Source: Trichodelitschia bisporula
Taxonomy: Eukaryota; Ascomycota; Dothideomycetes; Phaeotrichales; Phaeotrichaceae
Length of the DNA stretch: 64,000 bases
Direction of reading: 5' to 3'
Assembly: GCA_010356995.1 (NCBI GenBank)
Contig: ML996692.1
Coordinates: 1,215,344 to 1,279,343 of the forward strand
Program-made: the position numbers and the translations under genes
Shown: piece by piece, positions 34,876-47,700 of the stretch
Numbering within the stretch: the first letter of the stretch is position 1
Layout of the letters: every line of letters starts with the position of its first letter
The notes under the pieces: model-generated
Seen by the model: the letters and a program-made list of their open reading frames with translations, nothing else
Told to the model about the DNA's origin: nothing
Databases searched by the model: none

Positions 34876-36561
34876 CTACTTGAGCTTGAGGATCAGTTCT
34901 GCCGCGCGCTCAGCTGCAATCATGGTACCAAACTGGATTTGTCAGCGGTGCTCCAAAAACCAAGACGAGACTCTTACCTGAGGGTTCACAGTCAGGGGCT
35001 CGACGATCGACGCGTCGACGACGTGAATGTTGGTCGTGCCCTTGACTTGGGTGTTGGTATCCACACAGCTGCCAATGCGGCAAGACGACGAGAAATGGTT
35101 CACTTCGCCACGCGTATACGGCGTCTCGGAGGTGATGTACTTCCGGATGTCCTGCTGGCTCGAGTTGAGAGGCAGATTCAGCGGCTTGAGAAGGGTCGGG
35201 TCCAGGCCCTGAAAGATGCGGAAGATGAAGGTAGCGATGTCCTCCGCGTCCTGCGGGTCGCTGTAGTACACCTCCGGCGACGGGCCGGGCAGGAGCTTGT
35301 CGTTCAAGATGACTTTGCCGCGAGACTTGAGCCCGGAGGTGCCGTACACGTTCAGCGTGATGGTCTGGTTGCTCTTGTAGTCGCCGAAGCCGGAGGAGTC
35401 GATGGTGCCCTGGCAGCCGGCCGAAGTGCCGTCGTTGCGGTCGACGTAGTCCCAGAAAGCGCTCGTTTCCGAAGCAAAGGAGTAGGGCCCGCTGCGGTGG
35501 TTGATGTACTCGTCCGCATCGGCCTTGATCGGGTCCGAGTAGTTCTGCACATAGGACTCAATGGTCGGGCCCTCGAGCTCAACGAAAGTGTTGGGGTTGT
35601 CAAAGAGACCGTCGCCGACGGCATTGTTGTCGATCCAGGCCTGCTTGATATCCAGAACACCGGCGCGGGAGAGGTTGGACTGAATGGCCTTGTCGCCGAT
35701 GCCGGAGAACATGAGGATTTGCGGGCTCTGCAGGGCACCGCCGCTGAGGATGACACGGCCGCCGCTGTTCAGCTTGATGGTGTGGACGGAGCCGTTGACG
35801 GGCTTCACTAGGACGCCAGTCGCCGTGTTACCGTCGCGCTCGACACGCTGCACGCGCGTGTACATCTCCAGGTGGAAGTTCGTCCGGTTTTCGGCCTCCT
35901 TGAGGTAAACCCGGGTAGGCCCGCCCCGCTGGCCACCGATGTAGTCAAAAACGGTGCGGCCAAAGGTCCCATTCTTCTCGTCTGGCTGCTTGTTGAACTG
36001 GACTTCCTTGTAGCCGACGCCGTCGACGAGCCACTTGCGGGCAGCCTGGTAGCCCGAATCCAGGTAGAACTTGCCGTCCTGGGAGTAGACCTCGCTGGAG
36101 GGCAGCTTCTCGTAGCACTTGTCAATGGCGCTCTTCACATCCTTGGCCTTCCAGCCGTCTGGGAAGTAGTTATCGAAGTCCGAGGCCGGGGGCTGGAAGA
36201 ACAGCCCCGCGTTGATGGCGCTGGAGCCGCCAACGGTGCAGCCGGTAAAAGCGGCCGCGGAGTCAGTGCACGTCAAGTTGCCCTGATCGGCAAAGATGGA
36301 TTTGTACAAGCCGGGGACATCAACGCGGCTGAGATCGGTGCCGTCGAGCCACTTGGGGCGCTGCCGGCCACCAGTGGAGTAGTACGACGGACCACCGCCT
36401 TCGAGAAGCAGTGTCTTCTTGCCTGCTTCACTCATGCGGTTTGAGATGATGAGGCCGGCGGGCCCAGCGCCCACGACAATGACATCCCATGTCTCATCCC
36501 ACGGCGCAGCCAAGACGACAGACGCAATGGCTGCATAAAGTAGCGACAGTGAGGCCCGCAT
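34876..36561 (-). CDS. Cellobiose-dehydrogenase-like GMC oxidoreductase (AA3_1 type), secreted
   Basis: Exons 36561-34978 and 34932-34876 join in frame to 546 residues. MRASLSLLYAAIASVVLAAP is the signal peptide. WDVIVVGAGPAGLIISNRMS and EGGGPSYYSTGGRQRPKWL form the FAD-binding N-terminus typical of the CDH flavodehydrogenase domain; GCTVGGSSAINAG and the C-terminal VDASIVEPLTVNPQFGTMIA are GMC signatures. It has no N-terminal cytochrome domain and no CBM1, so it is a stand-alone dehydrogenase that would oxidise oligosaccharides and may feed electrons to monooxygenases such as the AA9 enzyme in this window. The stop codon overlaps a donor-like site, so a longer GPI-anchored form is possible (see 34455-34656). 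The frame is open upstream to 36672 but lacks a signal peptide there. Confidence 0.9.
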
Positions 36562-38044
36562 GTTTGGTGATAAGCCGGGGGGCTGAGGGGATAGAAAGGA
36601 TCTTCGAGGTGGAGGAGAGGGAGAGAGGGGATTTTGACGTGAGCGAGAAAGAAAATGTCCGACGAAGCACAAGACGACGAGGCATTGGATAGGCTATATG
36701 TGTAAGTTGGGGTGGGGCCACCGGAACAAGAATACGGAGATCTCCATGACAGGCAGGGGACGGAAAGTGGTAGGCTTAGATGCCAGGCACGCCGCAACAC
36801 CAGGTTGTATGGTTTGTCGATTAGTTCTAGGTCTCACCGTTCGGTACAGGCGTACAGCGCACGCACACTCGGCTTGTGATGATCAGGACGCAAGCAGCTA
36901 GAACCTTGAAGGCCGCAGGAGGCTCAAAGCCTCCTACAAGGTTGCCTATTCGGAGAGCTGAGAGCGAGGTGCAGGCCAAGCGATGGTGCATCAGCAAGAT
37001 GACCTATTTTTGGCCCCCAACTCGCCGAGCTGCTGGAAAGTGAACAGCGGAGGAGCTTGTTTGTTTGTTTGAGGTTGGACCTTGGCTTCGGCCTTTCCTT
37101 CCAACCAGCCTCATGCTGTGCGCAGCTTGGAAACACGGCAAAGAGCGGGGATGGTTGTACGCGGGGATTGCTGTAAGTCTTCGGGCCATTCGATGTCCCT
37201 TCCTACCGACTCCTTGAGGACGACACAAGACCGACCTTTGGATGACCGACATCCTTCTAGCCAGAGAGCTGCGTTCCACTATGTTGTCCGGTCGACACAT
37301 GCAAAGAGGGGGTTTGCCGGACATTCACGGAACCAAGAGATGATGGGCAAGATTGATGCTTTTCAGGTGTCCAGCAACGGTCGCGGTATGCGCCCCACTT
37401 CCCAGCCCGTGGCTTTGCAAGCATTTCCCAGGCCGGGGGCCAGTTACGGTAGGGGACCATGTGCTGCCCTGTGCATCCGAGCTAACCACCCCAAGAGGAA
37501 AGGCGCAGTCCTGTTCAAGTCAAGCCTCCCCCGCTCCCGTTCCCGGCACGGCTTGGCGCGGCGTGGCTTGACCCTACAGCCTTAAAAAGCGCCTGAATTG
37601 GTGCCTGGCGACTTATCTCAACACCAAAAAGAGCTTCGGATGGCACTGTGATCGACGGTCATCAATTGATCGCTCATCTACCGTTCCATCGTCCCACTGC
37701 TTACAGGACTGCTGCTTCTTTTGTCCTTTGGGAATGTCAGCTTCGACCTTGGCCCTCCTTCCTTTGACTGGAAATTGCTCTCTCGCCACACTGCTCCTGC
37801 CGGCGTCCGCGACCACCTCATCCTCATTCCACTACAATACTCCGTAATCTCACGAGAACGCTCCCGGATCCCACGCGCGGTTCTGGAACGCAATCTGGTC
37901 TTTGGACCTCATTCACTATACGGTATACCCCTCAGCCCAAATCCAGCCACAATCCCGATCCCCCGAGTCCAGACCAAACATCTCGAACAAAGCAAACGCG
38001 TCATGTGCACGTTTTTCGCCTCATACCGGTCTTGACACATGCCT
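36562..38044. other. 1.5-kb intergenic region
   Basis: It should include the CDH-like gene promoter on its left and the mini-exon gene 3' UTR on its right. I see no gene. A short palindromic-looking stretch with repeated GGAGGCTCAAAGCCTCC lies at 36917-36933. Open frames of up to 167 codons on the plus strand show no domain or signal. Confidence 0.4.
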
Positions 38045-38670
38045 TCACGAAGCCGGTGTTCCAGCTGCGATACCAGTAGGGCTATTGCTCATCGCCGCTG
38101 CTTCACCTCCAGATCCCAATCCCCCGAATAGCGCCCCGAAGCCACCTGCAAAGCTTCAGACTTCCGAGATCACCCAAATCGGAGGAACTGGATCTGGTCA
38201 AGACGTACCACCACTGCTGCTTCCTCCCAACAGCCCACCGATCCCTAAACAAAAGTTAGGATCGCTGTCGACGTACAGTGTGCGCGGAAGGCTCATTACC
38301 TCCACCTCCGCTCCCAAGCCCGCCCAGCAGCCCAGCTAATGCCCCGCTACTAGCTTCACCACGTTAAAACCGACTTCAGAGTCACATGGGAAAGCGTACC
38401 TCCGGTACTGCTTCCAAATCCACCCAGCAGTCCTCCAAGGCCGTTGAGGTTCCCGAGCGACGGTAGAGCACCTGGAGATACATCAACGTGCCGTCCCACC
38501 CAATTCGTCACCAGAAAGACGTACCCCCTCCCCCAAACAGCCCACCACCACTCGCCAGTCCCAAACCTATCCTGATCAGCCTCGAATATCGTCATACATT
38601 GGCTAGACGCACTTTGCGGGACGGGAACCGCGAGCGCTGCAGGGACGGCCAAAAGCGGGAGAAAGCGCAT
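38045..38670 (-). CDS. Small secreted Gly/Leu-rich protein encoded by symmetric mini-exons
   Basis: Minus-strand exons 38670-38613 (58 nt), 38566-38525 (42), 38471-38400 (72), 38335-38300 (36), 38244-38209 (36) and 38145-38045 (101) join in frame to 114 residues. Exon 1 encodes a signal peptide (MRFLPLLAVPAALA) and VPVPQ. Every intron is phase 1 and every internal exon is a multiple of three, so any can be skipped in frame. The internal exons encode variants of one unit: GLASGGGLFGGGG, GLGGLLGGFGSSTG, AGLLGGLGSGGG, GIGGLLGGSSSG; the last exon starts GGFGALFGGLGSGG and ends with an Ala/Ser/Pro tail. Introns are 46, 53, 64, 55 and 63 nt. Family unknown; role inferred only as secreted. The 42-nt exon may be optional, since its inclusion and skipping both keep frame. 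Confidence 0.72.
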
Positions 38671-39299
38671 ATCTGCCGCGATGTTGAGTTGCAGAGCAAG
38701 AGGGAGTGAATGCAGAACGCGATACTGGGTTGCAGAACAGAAGGGAGTGGCGATGCCCAGTTGCAGAACAGAAGGGAGTGAATACCGCACACGCGTCCAG
38801 TTTGCAAATGCATGTCGTCGGGCTATATACCGCACATCCAACCCCCAGCTCGCATATCACCTGGAATTCCTATAGCTCGAACGCACCAGCTTCGCACCTT
38901 CCAAACCACATCATTAACCCCGGCGTCGCTATAATTCTCACAAGCCCTTCCCAGCGCTCTCTCCACAGTAGCCCCTCCCCACCCATCCGCCCTCGCCGAC
39001 CAGCCCTATATCCGAAACACGCACACAGCACCCGCTCGACGTCACCAGAACGGAAGGCTGCAAAACGGGCACTAAACGCCAATTCCCAGGAACGACGATC
39101 GCCGTTCGACGGGGCCGAGAGTAGCAGCGTGATAAAAAATATAAGCTTTGGGCCTCGGAGCCCCTCCCGCCATCTGTCCATTCTTGCGTGCTTACTATGT
39201 GGTCTCATATGTCGTCCCCGGAGCTCTAAAGTGCCGAAGGTCCAGCACTAACTCATCCCTGGACGTTCTGCAATACCGCTGTCCGACGCTGTACACGCC
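38671..39299. other. Intergenic region with three direct repeats upstream of the mini-exon gene
   Basis: It separates the mini-exon gene start from the METTL16-like stop. Three direct repeats at 38688-38779 (separate entry) lie right before the mini-exon gene ATG. A plus-strand open frame covers part of it but shows no protein feature. Confidence 0.4.
38688..38779. repeat. Three direct repeats in the leader/promoter of the mini-exon gene
   Basis: Copies of GTTGCAGAACAGAAGGGAGTG start at 38688 (diverged), 38729 and 38760, the last two identical over about 20 bases. They lie 18-110 bp upstream of the start codon on the minus strand and could be leader sequence or factor-binding sites. Confidence 0.75.
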
Positions 39300-40860
39300 C
39301 TACACACCATGCCTATCCCCAGCACCCGCCACAAGCCTCTTGACCATCCCGCAAAAGCTCTCAAACACCACCGCCTCCACGCCATACACCCACCTAACCT
39401 CAACCCCCTCCTCCCTAACCTCAATCCCAAACCCAAACACAACGGGTGCATTCGTCTCCATACCCTCCCCCCCCGCATGCCTCTTCCGCCGCGCAGCGCG
39501 CGTCCACACAGCTCCCGTCGCGAAGCCCGCGCCCCGCAGGGTATCTGCATCCCATGTCCAGCGCATATCGAGGGTGCGCATCTCCGCGTCGAGACACGTG
39601 GCTACACCTGTGTGCGTCATCCCGGTGAAAGGGACTGTGAACTCAGGCGGGAAGGGCAGAAGGTCCTTCGCGCCGACGTCGCCGCGGGCGACATCCTGGG
39701 TGGATCAGCATCCACAATGGAGAGACAAGAATGGAGGTAAACGCACACCGCTAGGCCTCCACGCCCCCCAGCTCCACGCCACAACCCAGCGCCTCGTCTT
39801 CCCCCCCGGCCTCAGCACCCCCACCGCCCAATTCGCGCACCCAGCTTGCCGGAGCGCCTCCACCACGGGCCGCAAACTCACCAACCGGCCGAGCAGACTC
39901 GAGAACCACTGTACGCGATCCCGCGTCCCGGGCGCGGCGCTCTCAGCCACAAGCCGCGTGACGAAGGCGACTTCCCCGCCTGGCGTGATCATTTCTGATT
40001 CCGAGCCGGTGCAGACTGCGGAGGGGGGGGTGGATTTGGTCCATGTTGCGGAGAGCTCGGACTGGGAGGCGAAGAAGGGCGGGTTGCACATGGTGAAGTC
40101 GATGGGCCCGGGCGGGAGCGGGGGGAGGAGCGGGGGTGTGCAAGGGGGGCCGAGTAGGTCGACGGAGGAGCCGAGGGAGGGGCGGTGGAGGGTGATGTCG
40201 CCGGCGAGGTTGTTGAGTGCGATGTTGAAGGCTGCGGAGGTGATGCTGTGGACGTCGAGTTCGGTGGCTATGAACTTCCAGGTTGGGTGGGTGGCGCAGG
40301 CGAGGAGGGGGTAGATTGCTGATGCGCCGGTGCCGCTGGGTGGGTTAGTCGGGTTGAGGATGTGGGGGGGGGGAGGGGGCGGACATATCTATGCCGGTGA
40401 TGGGGCGGTTAGGGTTGGCGGGGGTGGGGAAGGTGGGTGTTGTTGAGTCCAGGAGGCGGGATATCCATTGGATGTAGGCCCATCTGTAGGATTAGAAGGG
40501 TTGATGGTGGAGGGTGACGATGCGGTGGTCTTACCGCTGGGGAACCTGGGTTCGAGGTTAGCCTCTTGGACTCGTCGCTTGCAAAACACATACCGGTGGA
40601 CACAATCTGTCACTTGGAAGCTCGATCTGGAGCCCAAAATCTCGCTTCAGGAGACTCTTGGTTAACTGCCTGAGCAACTTAGCGAGGTCCGTATGTAATA
40701 AGAGCAGCCCAAAGCGAACTAACTGGACATGTTCTGGGTTCTGGTAGTCGATATGGCCCTTATTGGCCTTGAAAATTTTAGCAAAGTCCTCGTCATTGCG
40801 CGCGAGGTCGGCAAAGCTAATCTTCGTGCTCTCGTAATCGGGACCGTGGGGGGTGGACAT
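39300..40860 (-). CDS. METTL16-family RNA m6A methyltransferase (U6 snRNA type)
   Basis: Exons 40860-40724, 40669-40594, 40545-40535 (11 nt), 40483-40385, 40335-39747 and 39695-39300 join in frame to 435 residues. The N-terminus has DEDFAKIFKANKGHIDYQNP and SLLKRDFGLQIELPSDRLCP, then PVPQRWAYIQWI, the SAM-binding GIDIGTGASAIYPLLACAT and the catalytic NPPF box (N192-F195) in MCNPPFFAS. These are hallmarks of METTL16/Methyltransf_10, which methylates U6 snRNA at the adenosine facing the 5' splice site. The 11-nt micro-exon (VPQR) is required by the family sequence. The first intron is 54 nt without stops, so its retention would keep frame. The vertebrate-type C-terminal regulatory domain is not evident. 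Confidence 0.93.
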
Positions 40861-41135
40861 GGTGGGGTTCGTCGTGGTGGGGTGTGGAGATGAGGTTGGG
40901 ATGTATCGTTGCGAGCGGCACGTGAAGTTCCTGTGCTCTCAAACTCAGCCTTGGGATAAATCTGGCACACCACCTACGATCGACGATGAGAGACGTGATG
41001 AAACGTATGAAAAGGACGTCCAGGGCTGGAGTTGCGAAAATGAACATCAATTTTGCTGTCCTCTAGGGTATGGACAGACAAGCCGGTTACAGAGTCGCCT
41101 CTGGTTCTAGCATATCAACACGCATCCGAAGCCCA

Positions 41136-41976
41136 TCACCACCATCCGAATGATCCATCAAATACCGGTGCCACGGGATTGTTCGCCAGTCGCAGCTCCT
41201 CCAATGACGGCACAATGCCAGACTTGTAGTACTGCAGCAGCCAATTCATGTCCTCCTCCGTCATCTCACACAGGTCGTCCAGACTCCACTTCTCACACAC
41301 CTTAGACATCCTGCAAACACATCAGAAGCGGCACAGAAGCACCTCAATCTCACTCACCACTGCATCCTCTTCGGCCCCTCCTCCTGAGCCGGCGCCATCT
41401 TCCTCAACTTCCTCCTCAAAACCCCCACCTTCCGAATCGCCCCCCCCGTATTATCCGGCAAACACGCCGCAATCCTCCTCCTAATAATATTCGCCAGTTT
41501 CGGCCCATTCCCATTCGTACTAATCATAACCTGTAACGGCCCATCACGATGCACACTCCCGAAGTAAAAATCGCACTCCGGAGGCACATCCGCCACATTC
41601 ACCGGAATGCGCCGCTCCTTGCATAACGTCCACACCTGCGTGCTCGCCGCAGGATCATCCACCGCCGTAAGCACCATATCCACGCCGTCCAGGTCCTCGG
41701 GCAGGAAATTGCGGTCGATGTGGGTGACTTGCTTCTGCGCGACGCGGAAGGCGACTTCGTCATTTAATCCCTCGGCAGGACATACGACCGTGACTTTGGC
41801 ATCGGCGTTGAGCACGTTGAGGATGCGGCCTGCAGCGACCTGCGCGGTTAGCGGGGTGTGCGGCATGTGGGAGGGCGGCTTACTTCTCCCCCGCCGACGA
41901 CGAGGATGTGCTTGTTGCGCACTTGCCAGGCGAGGATGAGGGAGCCTCCGCCTTGTACTTCGGGGAATTGCTTCAT
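41136..41976 (-). CDS. met8: Siroheme biosynthesis protein Met8
   Basis: Exons 41976-41884, 41839-41358 and 41310-41136 join in frame to 249 residues. The start MKQFPEVQGGGSLILAWQV and HILVVGGGEVAAGRI form the NAD-binding Rossmann fold; NVADVPPECDFYFGS and ISTNGNGPKLANIIRRRI are typical of the precorrin-2 dehydrogenase/ferrochelatase family. Met8 oxidises precorrin-2 to sirohydrochlorin and inserts iron, making siroheme for sulfite and nitrite reductase. The C-terminus, SLDDLCEMTEEDMNWLL, matches fungal homologues. Introns are 44 and 47 nt. Confidence 0.93.
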
Positions 41977-42424
41977 GGCGGTAGAGAGTGGGGGTTGGGC
42001 GGCATTGGTGACAGGCGGTGCTGTGGAGCGGTACGTGAAGCGCGGGTGATGGCGATGGCGCAACGCGTCACGGGCTTGGGCGGAGGGATCTGCTTTTTTG
42101 GTCAAGCACGTGGTAGGCTAGATTTTTGGGTGCTGGCGTCATGGCATGTGATAGACACCCACGAGCTTCGAACAGTATGCTTTGTTGACTTCGGTACCTC
42201 CGTACAGTTACAACTATGGACAATCTTTTCTACGCCATCCTAAACTCCGTCGCTACAGCTAGCTTCCAGCAGATGATCCAAGGGCTGCCTTGGCCTCTGA
42301 CCAAATTACCGCCAACTTCTCCAACATCTTCGCGATTGCGGCGAACTAGCCTTCAATCCGCTTCAACCCCCTTCTATCATATGTACACTCCAGAATTCTT
42401 CGATATGCACACTCAGCAGCTCCT
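41977..42424. other. Intergenic region between ach1 3' end and met8 promoter
   Basis: Both flanking genes are on the minus strand. The 448 bp should hold the met8 promoter and the 3' UTR of ach1. No further gene seen. Confidence 0.4.
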
Positions 42425-44253
<1,829 letters not shown>

Positions 44254-44758
44254 TGCGGGCGGATAGTGTCGAGTCGAGAAACAGCTCCCACTCTGCGGAA
44301 CCAAGTGAAGATAGCTTCGAGGCGAGTAAGAGTTCGAGGGAAAAACTCTGGGGGCGACGCGGGGTTTAGGCACAGGGCTTTATTATTCGAATTTCACGAC
44401 GGACCCACCGCTGCTCGTGGGGCAATGGGGAGCTATGGAAACTACGCAATCATGCACCTGTCGGAGCGTGGGTTGAGAGTGCTCATTGGTCTACTCCGCC
44501 TCCCCCGCGGTTCCTGAGGAGACTTGAGGGGCTTAGCGTCACTCTCCCTCATAGCCGCCCCAGCCCGCGGGCGGGTGGGCCGAAATATCCCCGTTCGGCA
44601 TACTTCTGGACCATACGATAGCAATACTAGCCAAAATATCCGGAGATCCCACCGATCGGATTACGAAAGCAACTACCCACGCGCTAGTCGCTAGTACGCT
44701 GCTTAGTAGGCACATCGTGACATCCTCCCGGTACCGTACTCGTACGTCCGGGGCCTTG
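44254..44758. other. Intergenic region between the MMS1_N gene 3' end and ach1
   Basis: Both flanking genes are on the minus strand, so the right part should hold the MMS1_N gene 3' UTR and the left part the ach1 promoter. No gene seen in these 505 bp. Confidence 0.4.
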
Positions 44759-47700
44759 TCACAGTGTGGGCTGCAGAAGCCTCCTCAGCAGGTGCATAGC
44801 CTGCTCAGCCGCCTCCTCCAACGAATCTATCTGCTTGTCAGTCGTCTTGCGAACATGCGCCATGAAAATTTGCGCCACATCTTCCCAATTGCCGCTTGGG
44901 TATTTCTCCCAAGAACTAGTGTGCTGTTCGGGCTCGGAGTCGGTCGAAGAAGAATCGGGCTTGGGCTCGGAATCAGATTTAACGGAATTCGCGACCCTTG
45001 CCAATTCGATGGCATCGATGAGCAGGTCGAGTCCGTCCTCCGCCAGAAGACGTTCCAGCAAGTCGCCGTTGATATGGCTCCCGCCCTTGCGCTGCCGAAG
45101 GGGGGTCAGAAACTCCCGTTCGGGATCAATGGCGGAGGGAGTATTCAAGTCGCCTTCTGGCAGGTCTGTATGCATCCATTTAACTTTTTTGACAAGGTTC
45201 TCGAGATACTTCAGGACACACCACAATTCCTCGTTGACTATGGTGAAGCTGTACACCGTGCCGTCCGTTGTGGAGCCGATGATGTTGTCCACCAGAACAC
45301 CGGAAGCCTTGAGGTCCTCGATGCGGCGCCAGGGCGGCCGAATGTCCGCTTGAACAAGCCGAGTGACCGACTGGAGTAGCTTTCCTTCGAAAACCGTGGG
45401 CACAGCATACTGATTCGCGCGGGCCTTGGGATGCAAGAGCCCCGCGATGCCTCCAGCTCTGTCGGCCACCAAGACGAGGTCGGGGCATTCGTCAACGGGC
45501 TCCTCGTGCAATCCGAGGGGGTTCCGGAACTGCTGTCCAGTTTCGCCCCAAGGCAAGGAAACTAGCAGATGGCACTCTGCGTCTCGTGCTCGACTGTCGC
45601 TGAAGGACCTCTCCAGCTTGACTCCAGAGGTATCGGCCGTGTCGTCTTTGGCAAGTGTAAACACTTGCAGAGAATCAGAAGCCGTGCTGACGTAGATCAG
45701 AGGAGGTGCTGCCGTTATATGGAGGCCAGATGACAGCAACGGCGTAGAGCACAGCTGCTTCCATTTGAAACTTGACTGAGATGAGTGAATTGCATCGGGA
45801 AAGGGGTCAAACACTTACCGCCCAGAGACGACAGTCAACTCGTAGACACTGAGTTTATTATCAGTGCACAAGACGAACTTTGTCTTATCGTACGAGGCGA
45901 TTGCTGTAACAGGTCTATCCAAGTCGCTGATTTTGCGCGTTTCCAATCGCACACCTCCATCTTTGGTGCGAGCAGACTCGAAGAAGAAAACCCGACCACC
46001 CGGGTCGTCGTCCTTTGGCTGGAAGCTCGTACCGACAAGTAAGAAGTGCCACCTTGTACCACCGAGGTCCAGCGTCAATTCAGCAATCGACTTGACCAAT
46101 TCCCCCGGATCCAGGTCGACTACTGTGCTCTCAGCGGCGACCTCCTCACCATGGACTTTGGCAGAAGGCATGATTTGAAGTACACCGCGACTGCGTCGCT
46201 TTCCCTTCCACGCTGCATGCCTTGTTTCGGGGCTCGTAGGCGGTACCCATTCGTATCTTACGCTCCCGATTACCATAGCGTCCAGATACGAGGAGTAGTG
46301 TATCTTGATCGGTGTCCCTACCGAGTTGTCTGACGTGTCGTTGAGGTCCTCTACGTCCAAAGGCAACCTGCGGGGAATAACCCGGAGCTCTGACCACACC
46401 TGAGCGATCAAAAGGACCGATTTGTCCAGGCCTCCCAAGGTCGCGTTCCCATCAGCATCTGACCAAAGAGCGCAGAAGGACGACATAGCCGGCTGGTGCT
46501 GGTCGTGAGTTTGGGTGTTGTAAAACCACACGTTCGAAAGAGAAAGCCCTTCCCCTTCAAAGCCCGGATCAAAGCCCACTCGGAAGGTGTCCGAACCGCA
46601 TGTAGCAAATGCAACAGATGAGCGGGTGCCGGCTTGACTGAGCCGGAGCGGGCCTTCGCCCAGTTGTGTGATGGTACTGGTTTGTAGAACTACATAAGTT
46701 TAGCGATGTATAGGGTAAAATAAGGAAGATATACCTGTCTCATTGTCGCGAACCAACACTTCCGCAACATAAAGTCTACCATCTCGCAAACCACATACCA
46801 AGAGGTCGTTGGCGCGCTTCGGATGCGATAAGACCGCAATTGACTCAGCGATGAACGTTTGGAAAGGCTGCAGGGAGCTGTGCATGATATAATGTGCGTG
46901 GCGATGATGTAGCCCCGTTGTATGATCGATAGCAAAGAGATGAATCAAACCGTTCCTCAACCCAAGAGCAGCATAGAGCGAGTCGTTTTGCTGGTTCTCA
47001 AACAGTACAAGGCAAGTCGGATCCGAGTCCAGACGGAATGGCTGAGCGATTAGACGTATGTCTTCCGTCCCCAAGCGCTCTCCGAGCGCATAGACCTGGA
47101 GGAACGCAGCATCCTGCTCCTGAACCGCCACGATAATAACGCGCTTGGTGTATGCAGCACACAAAATTTTGGAATCAGGAAACCGTATGATGGCCATGGG
47201 GTCGGGGGGCGGTTCCGTAGGCCCAAAGACTCCCACAAATATCGAGTGCTCCATTATATGAAGGATATGCCTGTCCATCACAAGCACGGCTAGCACCGTT
47301 GCACCGTCGGCGTAGTCTCCAATGTCATTGACCGGTTCTGCCTCCAATGTTTCTGAGAGGTACAAAATAGCAGTATGGCCAGGAGAGGAGAAGAAAACGA
47401 TCGTCTCCTGATCGTTTCCCGTTGGCAGTGCCCAAAGCCCAGTAGCACTGGCCATGCCAAGGAGACCACTGGCGTCCATCTCAATGATGGTGTCCGCGCC
47501 GGACCCGTAACGAAGTTCAGTTACTGCACCGTAGGGTTGCCGGCCTGAGGTGACATAGAGAGATGGCCGCTGAGACTTGGGGCCCAATTCGCGCGAGCCG
47601 ATCGCCGCCACCGCGAGGTCGAAAATGGGCGACCAATCCGCGAGGCGCTCGAACACAGCGGCTCCCATGGCCATCTCTCGATCCGGAGCCTGGGTAAGAG

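Noticed and set aside
34939-36444. Long plus-strand frames (290 and 190 codons)
   Set aside because: Antisense shadows of the CDH-like oxidoreductase gene.
37082-37585. 167-codon plus-strand open frame
   Set aside because: Mixed composition without domain, signal peptide or splice-supported extension; an open frame of this size is expected by chance in GC-rich sequence.
38356-38841. Continuous 161-codon minus-strand frame reading through the first introns of the mini-exon gene
   Set aside because: It lacks the signal peptide at its start, breaks the Gly/Leu repeat pattern, and ends soon after the third exon; the spliced model uses good GT-AG sites and keeps phase through six exons.
39148-40314. 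388-codon plus-strand frame
   Set aside because: It is antisense to the METTL16-like exons, whose coding is confirmed by the NPPF and SAM motifs.
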